Assembly: GCF_000503215.1 (NCBI RefSeq)
Contig: NZ_KI628539.1
Span: 558,001-622,000, forward strand
Source: Pseudomonas canadensis
GTDB taxonomy: Bacteria; Pseudomonadota; Gammaproteobacteria; Pseudomonadales; Pseudomonadaceae
Length of the DNA stretch: 64,000 nt
Direction of reading: 5' to 3'
The notes under the pieces are model-generated. The model had not been told where the DNA came from, made no database searches, and saw only the letters and a program-made list of their open reading frames with translations. A program made the position numbers and the translations under genes. Shown piece by piece: positions 34,448 through 41,905 of this stretch. The number at the start of each line of letters is the position of its first letter. The stretch's first letter is position 1.

Positions 34448-34527
34448 ATGCCGTTTTTGCCGGTGTGGGAAAATACCCTTTTTCGTACAGATTCTTGATT
34501 TAGCGGGTGTCAGGCGCTCGGCCGGCC

Positions 34528-34555
34528 GGAACCAGCCTCGCGTGCTCACCACAGA
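34528..34555 (+). promoter_or_regulatory. hrp box (HrpL-type ECF sigma promoter) upstream of the 106-aa gene
   Basis: GGAACC at 34528-34533, a 15-nt spacer, then CCACAGA at 34549-34555: every fixed position of the hrp-box consensus GGAACC-N15/16-CCACNNA is met. It lies 59 nt upstream of the ATG at 34615. A second perfect hrp box with the same spacer precedes the next small gene (35060-35087). No hrpL or rspL sigma gene is in the window, so regulation is inferred. Confidence 0.8.
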
Positions 34556-34557
34556 CC

Positions 34558-34592
34558 ATGGACTGATTGGCAATGCTGATCAGTCCATTTTT
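34558..34592 (+). terminator. Hairpin with T tract inside the predicted hrp-box leader
   Basis: The stem ATGGACTGAT / ATCAGTCCAT with a loop of about 11 nt, followed by TTTTT. For transcripts entering from the 34121 gene it is a normal terminator. It begins only 3 nt after the hrp-box -10 element, so HrpL transcripts would start within the left arm and keep a shorter stem. Confidence 0.75.
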
Positions 34593-34614
34593 CATTAGTC
34601 TGGAGTGAGCCTAT

Positions 34615-34935
34615 ATGGCAGGTATAAACGGAGTATCGGGTGTAGGCAGCATGGGCAGTGGCGGAAATGTCGGCGGGGGTGCCCCATCGAACCAAGGCCT
34701 CGATCAGCAGATCCAGGACCTCCAACGTAAAATCAAAGATATGCAGTCACAAGGTGCTAAAGGTGGTCAGGGCGCAGGTGAGCTCGACGAACTGATGAAG
34801 CTACTGGAAAAGCTGCTTAAACAAAAAAATGATCAAGGTGCGCAGGGCAATCAAGGCGCAGAGGATGGCCAAGGTCGCGGCCAGAGCCAGATCCAAATGC
34901 CGGAGACCCAGGGCTCCGGCAAAGTCGGCGGTTGA
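34615..34935 (+). CDS. Gly/Gln-rich, harpin-like small protein, 106 aa
   Basis: A 106-aa protein that lacks Cys, His, Phe, Tyr and Trp. Residues 1-28 are Gly/Ser-rich, followed by a helix (LDQQIQDLQRKIKDMQS, 29-45), a Gly linker, a Leu-rich helix (LDELMKLLEKLLKQK, 57-71) and a Gln/Gly-rich tail. The first acidic residue is at about 30, Ile is at position 4, and the first 50 residues hold five Ser, which fits the N-terminal pattern of P. syringae type III substrates. The ATG has GGAGTGAG upstream. It has its own hrp box and terminator, and lower GC than its neighbours. I infer a HrpL-regulated, possibly harpin-like secreted protein; homology is untested. Confidence 0.72.
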   Translation: MAGINGVSGVGSMGSGGNVGGGAPSNQGLDQQIQDLQRKIKDMQSQGAKGGQGAGELDELMKLLEKLLKQKNDQGAQGNQGAEDGQGRGQSQIQMPETQGSGKVGG

Positions 34936-34947
34936 ACGGCACCTCTC

Positions 34948-34974
34948 AAAAAGCGCCATTCAGGGCGTTTTTTT
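34948..34974 (+). terminator. Intrinsic terminator after the harpin-like gene
   Basis: The stem AAGCGCC / GGCGTTT (with one G-U pair) closes a short loop and runs into a T tract, 13 nt after the stop codon. Confidence 0.85.
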
Positions 34975-35059
34975 CGTGCTGAATCAGCTATTCAGCCTGT
35001 AACGACGTGGGGGCGTAATGCAGGGGGCCGCATGTCATGCAACTGAAATGGAAATGTCT

Positions 35060-35087
35060 GGAACCGGTTCGACTTAAATGCCACATA
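35060..35087 (+). promoter_or_regulatory. Second hrp box, upstream of the 64-aa gene
   Basis: GGAACC at 35060-35065, a 15-nt spacer, then CCACATA at 35081-35087: a perfect match to the hrp-box consensus, in the same orientation and with the same spacer length as the box at 34528. It lies 32 nt upstream of the ATG at 35120. The in-frame ATGs at 35078 and 35090 lie in or at the edge of the promoter, so the gene cannot start there if this box is used. Confidence 0.8.
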
Positions 35088-35119
35088 AAATGTGGAAACC
35101 TACAAAGATTGGGTCGAGG

Positions 35120-35314
35120 ATGAAAATACATATTCCTGTATTGGAAAACATGTTGGTCATGGCAAGGCAACATGTAGCGCTGGAACAGGAAGCTGCTCGC
35201 AGGTACAAGCGCGATCAACAAATGGATGAAAAGGCGGGGGCGAAGATTGAAATGCCCGCCGTAGACACGAATCGCACCATTCAGTTTGATGAGCCGAAAA
35301 AAAACCCACCGTGA
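35120..35314 (+). CDS. Small protein of unknown function, 64 aa, hrp-box controlled
   Basis: A 64-aa protein starting MKIHIPVLENMLVMARQ, without Cys or Trp. It is mainly a charged helix (about residues 7-36: HVALEQEAARRYKRDQQM), then a hydrophilic tail. The start at 35120 is chosen because the hrp box at 35060-35087 excludes upstream ATGs; GAGG lies unusually close to the ATG, so an inner start (35150) is possible. The last codons and stop lie in the stem and loop of the terminator at 35301, which is unusual. I do not recognise the family. Promoter type and position suggest it belongs with the harpin-like gene. Confidence 0.55.
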   Translation: MKIHIPVLENMLVMARQHVALEQEAARRYKRDQQMDEKAGAKIEMPAVDTNRTIQFDEPKKNPP

Positions 35315-35328
35315 GGTGGGTTTTCTTA
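35301..35328 (+). terminator. Intrinsic terminator shared by the 64-aa gene and lptF
   Basis: The perfect 10-bp stem AAAACCCACC / GGTGGGTTTT with a 4-nt loop GTGA, followed by CTT. On the minus strand the same stem is followed by TTTT, so it may also end lptF. The stop codon of the 64-aa gene is in the loop. Confidence 0.9.
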
Positions 35329-35343
35329 TCCAGTGCCAATCAA

Positions 35344-36129
35344 TCAGTTAGCGACGGAAGACCGTGGCTTGACCGGTTGGTTGTCGTTGGAAATGGTCAC
35401 TTCCACACGGCGGTTCATGGCACGACCCGAGGCGCTGCCGTTGTCGGCAACCGGGTATTCCTTGCCGTAACCCTGGGTCACGATGCGCGAGATGTCCACG
35501 CCTTGTTGAGCCAGTGCGCGTTGTACCGAAGCGGCACGACGCTCGGACAGGCTCTGGTTGTACGAATCGGAACCGGTGCTGTCGGTGTAGCCTTCGACGA
35601 TTACCTTACGGTCCGGGTTGTCGCGCAGGAACTGGGCCAGCTTGGTGATGTTCACCAGGCCGCTGGATTTCAGGTCGGACTTGTTGGTGGCGAACAGCAC
35701 GTCACCGAAAGTTACCAAGGTACCGCGATCGGTCTGCTTGGCGTTCAGGCTGTCCTGCAGTTGCTTGATTTGCGCATCGCGCGCATCCAGCAAGGCACGG
35801 GCACGTTCGTCGCCAGCGTTTTTCAGCTTGGCTTCGGATTCACGCAGCACGATGGTGTCTTTGGCCACTTCAACGCGCTGGTTGGTCAGGTAAGCCAGTT
35901 GGTCGACTTTCTTCTCGTCTTCCTTATCGCGGTAGGCCTTGTCAGCCTTGTCCAGCCATTCGCTGGCGTCTTTGGTTTCCAGGGCCGCGAGCTTGGTGGC
36001 TTGCGGGTTGGTCTGCAGGGAGGAGAAGTTGGTCCGTGCATTTTCCAGGTTCGCGTTAGGCGGGGTGGAACAGGCCGCCAGGGCAACGCTCATCGCCAGC
36101 AGGGCAGGGATCATCAATTGTTTACGCAT
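35344..36129 (-). CDS. lptF: OmpA-family lipoprotein LptF (lipotoxin F)
   Basis: A 261-aa outer-membrane lipoprotein, the same length as P. aeruginosa LptF. The signal MRKQLMIPALLAMSVALAAC ends in the lipobox at Cys20. The mature N-terminal part is a helical DUF4398-like domain (about residues 25-140), and the C-terminal OmpA-like peptidoglycan-binding domain contains VEGYTDSTGSDSYNQSLSER and AMNRRVEVTI. It tethers the outer membrane to peptidoglycan. It lies 55 nt after the DUF4398 lipoprotein gene on the same strand, probably co-transcribed. Confidence 0.92.
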   Translation of the reverse strand: MRKQLMIPALLAMSVALAACSTPPNANLENARTNFSSLQTNPQATKLAALETKDASEWLDKADKAYRDKEDEKKVDQLAYLTNQRVEVAKDTIVLRESEAKLKNAGDERARALLDARDAQIKQLQDSLNAKQTDRGTLVTFGDVLFATNKSDLKSSGLVNITKLAQFLRDNPDRKVIVEGYTDSTGSDSYNQSLSERRAASVQRALAQQGVDISRIVTQGYGKEYPVADNGSASGRAMNRRVEVTISNDNQPVKPRSSVAN

Positions 36130-36184
36130 AGTCGTGTCGTCCTTTCAATTCGATATCAGGTGCGTTGCAGTCACAGGAAGCGTC

Positions 36185-36610
36185 TTACTTCTGCTGGATA
36201 GCAGCTGGACGCATGCCTTCCTTACGCAGCTCTTCAACGGCTTTCTGGGAGTCCTTCACAGCCTGTTGGGCCTTGGCAGCCTGAGCCTTGCGTTCCGCGA
36301 CGCGAGCATCCCACTCGGCTTGTTCAGCCAACTGGCGAGCTTTGTCGTAGTTCTTGTCATGCATGGCAATTTCGGCTTCTTTTAGCTTGTCCTGGGCCGA
36401 CTTCATTTCCACAGCCGCGTACTCAGTACCGCCGGCGCTGACAGCGCTGTTCACTGCGGACTGGGTCACCGCGTACTGCTCGGTCGGAGGGTTGCCGGCG
36501 CAGCCCGCCAGAACGAAGCTGGTGCCGATTGCCAACGCGGCCAATTTGAGCCCGCGCAGGTGGTTAAACGAGGATTTGGCAGTGCTGGTCTTCATCGTCT
36601 TCAACTCCAT
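36185..36610 (-). CDS. DUF4398 lipoprotein
   Basis: A 141-aa lipoprotein: the signal peptide ends ALAIGTSFVLAG-C, then a helical DUF4398 domain rich in Lys/Glu/Ala (AAVEMKSAQDKLKEAEIAMH, DKARQLAEQAEWDARVAERK). Start choice: the ATG at 36610 (MELKTMKT) has GGAG 7 nt upstream; the ATG at 36595 (MKTSTAKS) also has GGAG, so both are possible. It shares the DUF4398 domain with the N-terminal half of LptF just downstream. An envelope role is likely, exact function unknown. An imperfect palindrome CTGAC-N6-GTCAG (36784-36799) lies upstream, of unknown meaning. Confidence 0.85.
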   Translation of the reverse strand: MELKTMKTSTAKSSFNHLRGLKLAALAIGTSFVLAGCAGNPPTEQYAVTQSAVNSAVSAGGTEYAAVEMKSAQDKLKEAEIAMHDKNYDKARQLAEQAEWDARVAERKAQAAKAQQAVKDSQKAVEELRKEGMRPAAIQQK

Positions 36611-36883
36611 TGGATAACTCCTGAAAAACATCAAAATCCATGTCACTGGTCTGCGGCGGCGGGCCTGGCACTGATGCGCAAATTGCCCTTTAAAACGACC
36701 GTTCCAAGTGATGGCTTACTGGCTGTGACCGGAGGCTTTTTTCAAAAGTTCAGAGAAGATGGCGATTTGCCTAAAAAAATATCTGACTGATCGGTCAGCG
36801 TAAAAACGTTGGAACTTCTGCGTTGCGCAGTGGTACGCCGGGCCCGTATGGAGCCCGGAATAAAGAGGGTTGGTACGGGTTTG

Positions 36884-37228
36884 TCAGTGTTTCTGTTCGT
36901 CGCTGCTGGCGGACAGATCATGCAGGTAGCGGCGCGACAGCGTCAGAAAGCGTGGGGTGGGGCCGACGTCCTCGTACAGCGGATCGCCTTCTTCATCGGT
37001 GGCAATCACCTGCTGGCCCTTGATATAGGGGAAGCTGGCTTCCAGCTCTTCCAGGGCGGCGCCGATCAACTCACCGAGCAATTCTTCGGGGTGGCGTTTG
37101 GGGTACATCTCGGTGATGGCCGCCAGCCGCGCGGCGGACTCCATATCCAGGTGGATGGCGTACTCGGTCTTGGTCAAGCGACCCTTGGCGTTCTCTTCCC
37201 AATGCTGGGCCAGTTCTCGAATTTTCAT
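36884..37228 (-). CDS. Conserved hypothetical protein, 114 aa
   Basis: A 114-aa soluble, acidic protein. It begins MKIRELAQHWEENAKGRLT and contains EMYPKRHPEELLGELIGAAL, then GDPLYEDVGPTPRFL. I recall close relatives as conserved hypothetical genes in other Pseudomonas next to ppc. The ATG at 37228 has GAGG 4-8 nt upstream; an in-frame start at 37324 is rejected because its leader is Arg-rich and lacks a ribosome binding site. It is divergent from ppc. No catalytic motif was seen. Confidence 0.8.
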   Translation of the reverse strand: MKIRELAQHWEENAKGRLTKTEYAIHLDMESAARLAAITEMYPKRHPEELLGELIGAALEELEASFPYIKGQQVIATDEEGDPLYEDVGPTPRFLTLSRRYLHDLSASSDEQKH

Positions 37229-37413
37229 GGCAACCTCAATGAAGCCCGCTTTTAGCGGGCGGTGATGAGTGTCCAGTCGCCTGCGCGGATAAACGCAACG
37301 ACTTAACCTTGAGACTAGCTGCAACTCACAAGGTTTAAAGTCTTGTCATAAATCGATGCTGGCGGCACTCTGGCAAACCTGCGCGTCCCGGATTTCTGGC
37401 TGGAGATTGGCTG

Positions 37414-40041
37414 ATGAGTGATATCGATGCACGCTTGCGTGAGGATGTTCACCTGCTGGGTGAGCTGTTGGGCAACACCATTCGAGAGCAGTACGGCGAT
37501 GATTTCCTCGACAAGATCGAGCAGATCCGCAAAGGCGCCAAGGCTGACCGGCGCGGAGCTGGCGATGAACTGAGCACCAGCCTGAACCAGTTGCAGGAAA
37601 ACGAACTGCTGCCGGTGGCCCGCGCCTTCAATCAGTTCCTGAATCTGGCCAACATTGCCGAGCAGTACCAACTGATCCACCGGCGTGATGAGTCGCAGCC
37701 GGCACCGTTCGAATCCCGTGTATTGCCCGAGTTGCTGGCGCGCCTGCAAAGCGAAGGCCACAGCAACGAATCCCTCGCTCGCCAGTTGGGGCGCCTGGAG
37801 ATCGAACTGGTCCTTACCGCCCACCCCACCGAAGTGGCGCGCCGTACCCTGATCCAAAAATACGATGCCATCGCCGCCCAATTGGCGGCCCAGGATCACC
37901 GCGACCTCACCAGCGCAGAGCGCGAGCAGATCCGCCAACGCTTGCAACGCTTGATCGCCGAAGCCTGGCACACCGAAGAAATCCGCCGCACTCGACCTAC
38001 GCCCGTGGACGAAGCCAAATGGGGCTTTGCGGTGATCGAGCATTCGCTGTGGCACGCGATCCCCAACTACCTGCGCAAGGCTGACCAGGCGCTGCACGCC
38101 GCCACCGGTTTGCGCTTGCCCCTGGAGGCCGCACCGATCCGCTTTGCGTCGTGGATGGGCGGCGACCGTGACGGCAACCCTAACGTCACGGCACCGGTCA
38201 CCCGCGAAGTGTTGCTGTTGGCGCGCTGGATGGCCGCCGATTTGTACCTGCGCGATATCGATCACCTGGCCTCTGAGCTGTCGATGCAACACGCCAGCCC
38301 GGCGTTGCAGGCCAAGGTCGGTGATAGCGTCGAGCCTTATCGCGCTTTGCTCAAGCAACTGCGCGAACGCCTGCGCGCCACGCGCCAATGGGCGCACACC
38401 GCGTTGAGCAGCAGCACCCCGGCGCCGGCCGAGGTGTTGCAGAACAACCGCGACCTGCTGGAGCCGCTGGAGCTGTGCTACCAGTCACTGCACGAATGCG
38501 GCATGGGCGTGATCGCCGATGGGCCTTTGCTCGATTGCCTGCGTCGGGCGGTGACCTTCGGGCTGTTCCTGGTGCGGCTGGACGTGCGTCAGGATTCCAG
38601 TCGCCATTCGGCCGCCATGACCGAAATCACCGACTACCTCGGCCTGGGCCGTTACGAGGACTGGAACGAAGAGATGCGTATCAGCTTCCTGATGAAGGAG
38701 CTGGCCAACCGTCGACCGCTGTTGCCGGGCTATTTCAAACCGTCGGCGGACACTGCCGAGGTACTCAACACCTGTAAGGAAGTCGCCGCCGCACCGGCTG
38801 CATCGTTGGGCTCGTATGTCATCTCCATGGCCGGCGCTGCCTCGGACGTTTTGGCCGTGCAACTGCTGCTTAAAGAGTCGGGCGTGCAACGGCCGATGCG
38901 CGTGGTGCCATTGTTCGAAACACTGGCTGACCTGGATAACGCCGGCCCGGTGATCGAGCAACTGTTGCTGCTGCCGGGCTATCGCGCGCGTTTGCAGGGG
39001 CCGCAGGAAGTGATGATCGGCTACTCGGACTCGGCCAAGGACGCCGGCACCACCGCCGCTGCCTGGGCGCAGTACCGGGCGCAGGAGCGCCTGGTGGATA
39101 TCTGCCGTGAGCAACAAGTGGAACTGCTGTTGTTCCACGGTCGCGGTGGCACCGTGGGCCGTGGCGGTGGCCCGGCTCACGCGGCGATCCTGTCGCAACC
39201 GCCGGGTTCGGTGGCGGGGCGGTTCCGCACCACCGAACAGGGCGAGATGATCCGCTTCAAGTTCGGCCTGCCGGATATCGCCGAGCAGAATCTCAACCTT
39301 TACCTGGCTGCCGTGTTGGAGGCGACGCTGTTGCCACCGCCGCCGCCGGAGCCAGCCTGGCGCCATTTGATGGATGAATTGGCGGCAGATGGTGTCAGCG
39401 CTTACCGCGCTGTGGTGCGGGAAAATCCGCAGTTCGTCGAGTATTTCCGTCAGTCCACGCCGGAACAGGAGCTGGGTCGCTTGCCCCTGGGCAGTCGCCC
39501 GGCCAAACGCCGAGCGGGCGGGATTGAAAGCCTGCGCGCGATCCCGTGGATCTTCGGCTGGACCCAGACCCGCCTGATGCTGCCGGCCTGGCTGGGTTGG
39601 GAAGCAGCGTTGAGCAAGGCCCTGGAGCGCGGCGAAGGCGAGTTGCTGGGGCAGATGCGTGAACAGTGGCCATTTTTCCGCACCCGTATCGATATGCTGG
39701 AAATGGTGCTGGCCAAGGCGGATGCCGATATCGCTCGCCTGTATGACGAGCGGCTGGTGCAGCCGGACCTGCTGCCATTGGGTGCGCATCTGCGCGACCT
39801 ATTGTCGCAGGCGTGCAACGTGGTGCTTGGCCTGACCGGGCAGTCGCAACTGCTGGCCCATAGCCCGGACACCCTGGAGTTCATCCGCCTGCGCAACACC
39901 TACCTTGACCCCTTGCACTTGCTACAGGCCGAGTTGCTGGCGCGTTCACGCCAGCAGGAAGCGGCGCAGGACAGCCCTCTGGAACAGGCGCTGCTGGTCT
40001 CCGTGGCCGGTATTGCCGCCGGTTTGCGTAACACTGGCTAG
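37414..40041 (+). CDS. ppc: Phosphoenolpyruvate carboxylase
   Basis: An 875-aa enzyme making oxaloacetate from PEP and bicarbonate, replenishing the TCA cycle. The catalytic His is in VLTAHPTEVARRTL (near residue 138), the PEP/bicarbonate region is in FASWMGGDRDGNP, and the essential loop is FHGRGGTVGRGGGP; GYSDSAKDAG is also conserved. The C-terminus ends ...GIAAGLRNTG, as in bacterial PEPCs. Length is normal. It is monocistronic and divergent from the 114-aa gene. Confidence 0.98.
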   Translation: MSDIDARLREDVHLLGELLGNTIREQYGDDFLDKIEQIRKGAKADRRGAGDELSTSLNQLQENELLPVARAFNQFLNLANIAEQYQLIHRRDESQPAPFESRVLPELLARLQSEGHSNESLARQLGRLEIELVLTAHPTEVARRTLIQKYDAIAAQLAAQDHRDLTSAEREQIRQRLQRLIAEAWHTEEIRRTRPTPVDEAKWGFAVIEHSLWHAIPNYLRKADQALHAATGLRLPLEAAPIRFASWMGGDRDGNPNVTAPVTREVLLLARWMAADLYLRDIDHLASELSMQHASPALQAKVGDSVEPYRALLKQLRERLRATRQWAHTALSSSTPAPAEVLQNNRDLLEPLELCYQSLHECGMGVIADGPLLDCLRRAVTFGLFLVRLDVRQDSSRHSAAMTEITDYLGLGRYEDWNEEMRISFLMKELANRRPLLPGYFKPSADTAEVLNTCKEVAAAPAASLGSYVISMAGAASDVLAVQLLLKESGVQRPMRVVPLFETLADLDNAGPVIEQLLLLPGYRARLQGPQEVMIGYSDSAKDAGTTAAAWAQYRAQERLVDICREQQVELLLFHGRGGTVGRGGGPAHAAILSQPPGSVAGRFRTTEQGEMIRFKFGLPDIAEQNLNLYLAAVLEATLLPPPPPEPAWRHLMDELAADGVSAYRAVVRENPQFVEYFRQSTPEQELGRLPLGSRPAKRRAGGIESLRAIPWIFGWTQTRLMLPAWLGWEAALSKALERGEGELLGQMREQWPFFRTRIDMLEMVLAKADADIARLYDERLVQPDLLPLGAHLRDLLSQACNVVLGLTGQSQLLAHSPDTLEFIRLRNTYLDPLHLLQAELLARSRQQEAAQDSPLEQALLVSVAGIAAGLRNTG

Positions 40042-40082
40042 GGTTTTTTGCGTGTTCTCAATAGCTTGCAGGTAAACCACGG

Positions 40083-40112
40083 CGGCCGCCCTGAAACGGG
40101 CGGCCGGTGTTT
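40083..40112 (+). terminator. Hairpin after ppc, probable terminator
   Basis: The stem CGGCCGCCC / GGGCGGCCG with a 6-nt loop; the following T tract is weak (GTGTTTA). The 280-nt spacer to adk (40042-40320) holds no other feature that I can see. Confidence 0.6.
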
Positions 40113-40320
40113 ATGGGGCCGGGTTGCACTCAGGCACACCCTACCTATGACGCATGCCCTGCGCGGGTTCCTGCGACTTTTGGCGGCTTGTGTGGTTAAG
40201 GCCTGCTGTGTATCTTGATCAGCCTTTGGCCGTTTGGGCGGCCCGAATTCTATTTTTACGCGATTGGCCCCCTGCGGCGAATCCGAGCGTCATCTCTATA
40301 AAAAATTGAGGAGCACATCA

Positions 40321-40968
40321 ATGCGCGTCATTCTGCTGGGAGCTCCCGGGGCCGGTAAAGGTACTCAGGCAAAGTTCATCACTGAAAAATTCGGCATTCC
40401 ACAAATCTCCACCGGCGATATGCTGCGTGCGGCCGTCAAGGCTGGCACCGAGCTGGGCCTGATCGCCAAGAGCGTGATGGACAGCGGTGGCCTGGTGTCC
40501 GATGACTTGATCATCAACCTGGTCAAGGAACGCATCAGCCAGGAAGACTGCAAGAACGGTTTCCTGTTCGACGGCTTCCCACGCACCATTCCCCAGGCTG
40601 AAGCCCTGGTGAAGGCCGGCGTTGAGCTGGATGCGGTGGTTGAAATCGCGGTGGAAGATGAAGAAATCGTCCAGCGCATTGCCGGTCGTCGCGTTCACGA
40701 AGCCTCGGGCCGCGTGTACCACACTGTCTACAACCCGCCTAAAGTGGAAGGCAAGGACGATGTGACCGGCGAAGACCTGGTGCAGCGTAAAGACGACACC
40801 GAAGAAACCGTGCGTCATCGCCTGTCGGTCTACCATTCCCAGACCAAGCCGCTGGTGGACTTCTACCAGAAGCTGTCCGCTGCCCAAGGCAAGCCGAAGT
40901 ACAGCCACATTCCTGGCGTTGGCTCGGTTGAAGCGATCACTGCCAAAGTGCTGCAAGCACTGAGCTGA
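40321..40968 (+). CDS. adk: Adenylate kinase
   Basis: A 215-aa kinase converting AMP + ATP to 2 ADP. The P-loop is GAPGAGKGTQA (residues 7-17), the NMP-binding segment STGDMLRAA, and the LID region GRRVHEASGRVYHTVYNPP lacks the zinc-binding Cys of Gram-positive enzymes. The ATG at 40321 has GAGGAG 6-9 nt upstream; an upstream in-frame frame (from 40234) is rejected. A strong terminator follows. Essential housekeeping gene. Confidence 0.98.
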   Translation: MRVILLGAPGAGKGTQAKFITEKFGIPQISTGDMLRAAVKAGTELGLIAKSVMDSGGLVSDDLIINLVKERISQEDCKNGFLFDGFPRTIPQAEALVKAGVELDAVVEIAVEDEEIVQRIAGRRVHEASGRVYHTVYNPPKVEGKDDVTGEDLVQRKDDTEETVRHRLSVYHSQTKPLVDFYQKLSAAQGKPKYSHIPGVGSVEAITAKVLQALS

Positions 40969-40990
40969 TCCCTCGACTGGCTTCACGGAT

Positions 40991-41018
40991 AACGGCCCGC
41001 TTGCGGGCCGTTGTTGTT
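40991..41018 (+). terminator. Intrinsic terminator after adk
   Basis: The 9-bp stem ACGGCCCGC / GCGGGCCGT with a 2-nt loop; the downstream tract is TGTTGTTT. It lies 41 nt upstream of tsaB. Confidence 0.8.
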
Positions 41019-41058
41019 TATACTGGCGCACTTTTTTTCGACTTGGACACCCACACCG

Positions 41059-41745
41059 ATGAGCACCCTGCTGGCCCTGGACACCGCGACTGAAGCTTGC
41101 TCCGTTGCCCTGCTGCATGATGGCAAGGTAACGAGCCACTACGAGGTGATCCCGCGTCTGCATGCGCAGAAGCTGTTGCCGATGATCAAGCAACTGTTGG
41201 AAGACGCCGGCACTACGCTGGCTGCGGTGGATGCCATCGCCTTCGGCCGTGGTCCGGGTGCGTTTACCGGTGTGCGTATTGCCATCGGTGTGGTGCAGGG
41301 CCTGGCATTTGCGCTGGAACGCCCGGTATTGCCGGTGTCCAACCTGGCCGTTCTGGCCCAGCGCGCCTTGCGTGAACATGGCGTTCATCAGGTTGCGGCG
41401 GCTATCGATGCGCGCATGGATGAAGTGTATTGGGGCTGCTACCGCGAAACGGCAGGCGAGATGCGCCTGATGGGTGTGGAAACTGTGCAGCCGCCTGAAT
41501 CATCTGTATTGCCGGGTGATGCCAGCGGTGACTGGTTCGGTGCCGGCACCGGTTGGGGCTATGGTGAGCGCATCGCTGTGCCATTGGTTGGGAGAGACGC
41601 GGCGATGTTGCCCCACGCTGAAGATCTATTGGCCTTGGCGCGGTTTGCTTTTGAACGTGGGGAAGCGATCCCTGCGGATCAGGCAGCACCTGTTTACCTG
41701 CGCGATAAAGTGGCTCAGACCAAGGCCGAGCGCGGGATTATTTGA
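41059..41745 (+). CDS. tsaB: TsaB, tRNA t6A37 biosynthesis subunit
   Basis: A 228-aa protein (YeaZ) of the ASKHA fold that forms the threonylcarbamoyl-transferase complex with TsaD. Conserved pieces are LLALDTATEACSVALL at the N-terminus, HAQKLLPMI, and GRGPGAFTGVRIAIG. The ATG at 41059 gives the canonical N-terminus; a longer frame from 41011 would run through the adk terminator region. tRNA t6A formed with its help is the substrate of TcdA, also encoded in this window. Confidence 0.95.
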   Translation: MSTLLALDTATEACSVALLHDGKVTSHYEVIPRLHAQKLLPMIKQLLEDAGTTLAAVDAIAFGRGPGAFTGVRIAIGVVQGLAFALERPVLPVSNLAVLAQRALREHGVHQVAAAIDARMDEVYWGCYRETAGEMRLMGVETVQPPESSVLPGDASGDWFGAGTGWGYGERIAVPLVGRDAAMLPHAEDLLALARFAFERGEAIPADQAAPVYLRDKVAQTKAERGII

Positions 41746-41905
41746 CGTCAAAAATGATGGCAATATGGGGCTAAATTCACCAATCGTCAGAATTTGCGCC
41801 CCGTTTTAAACCTTTTTCAAATTATGTGTTCTAGTTATCACCAGAGCATTTGCGCACTACGGACAGTGCTGCCAAAATGCCATTACCGATAGCGAGTTCG
41901 CGCCC

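Noticed and set aside
36784..36799. Imperfect palindrome CTGAC-N6-GTCAG as a TetR-type operator
   Set aside because: Short, and no TetR regulator gene is adjacent; chance symmetry cannot be excluded.
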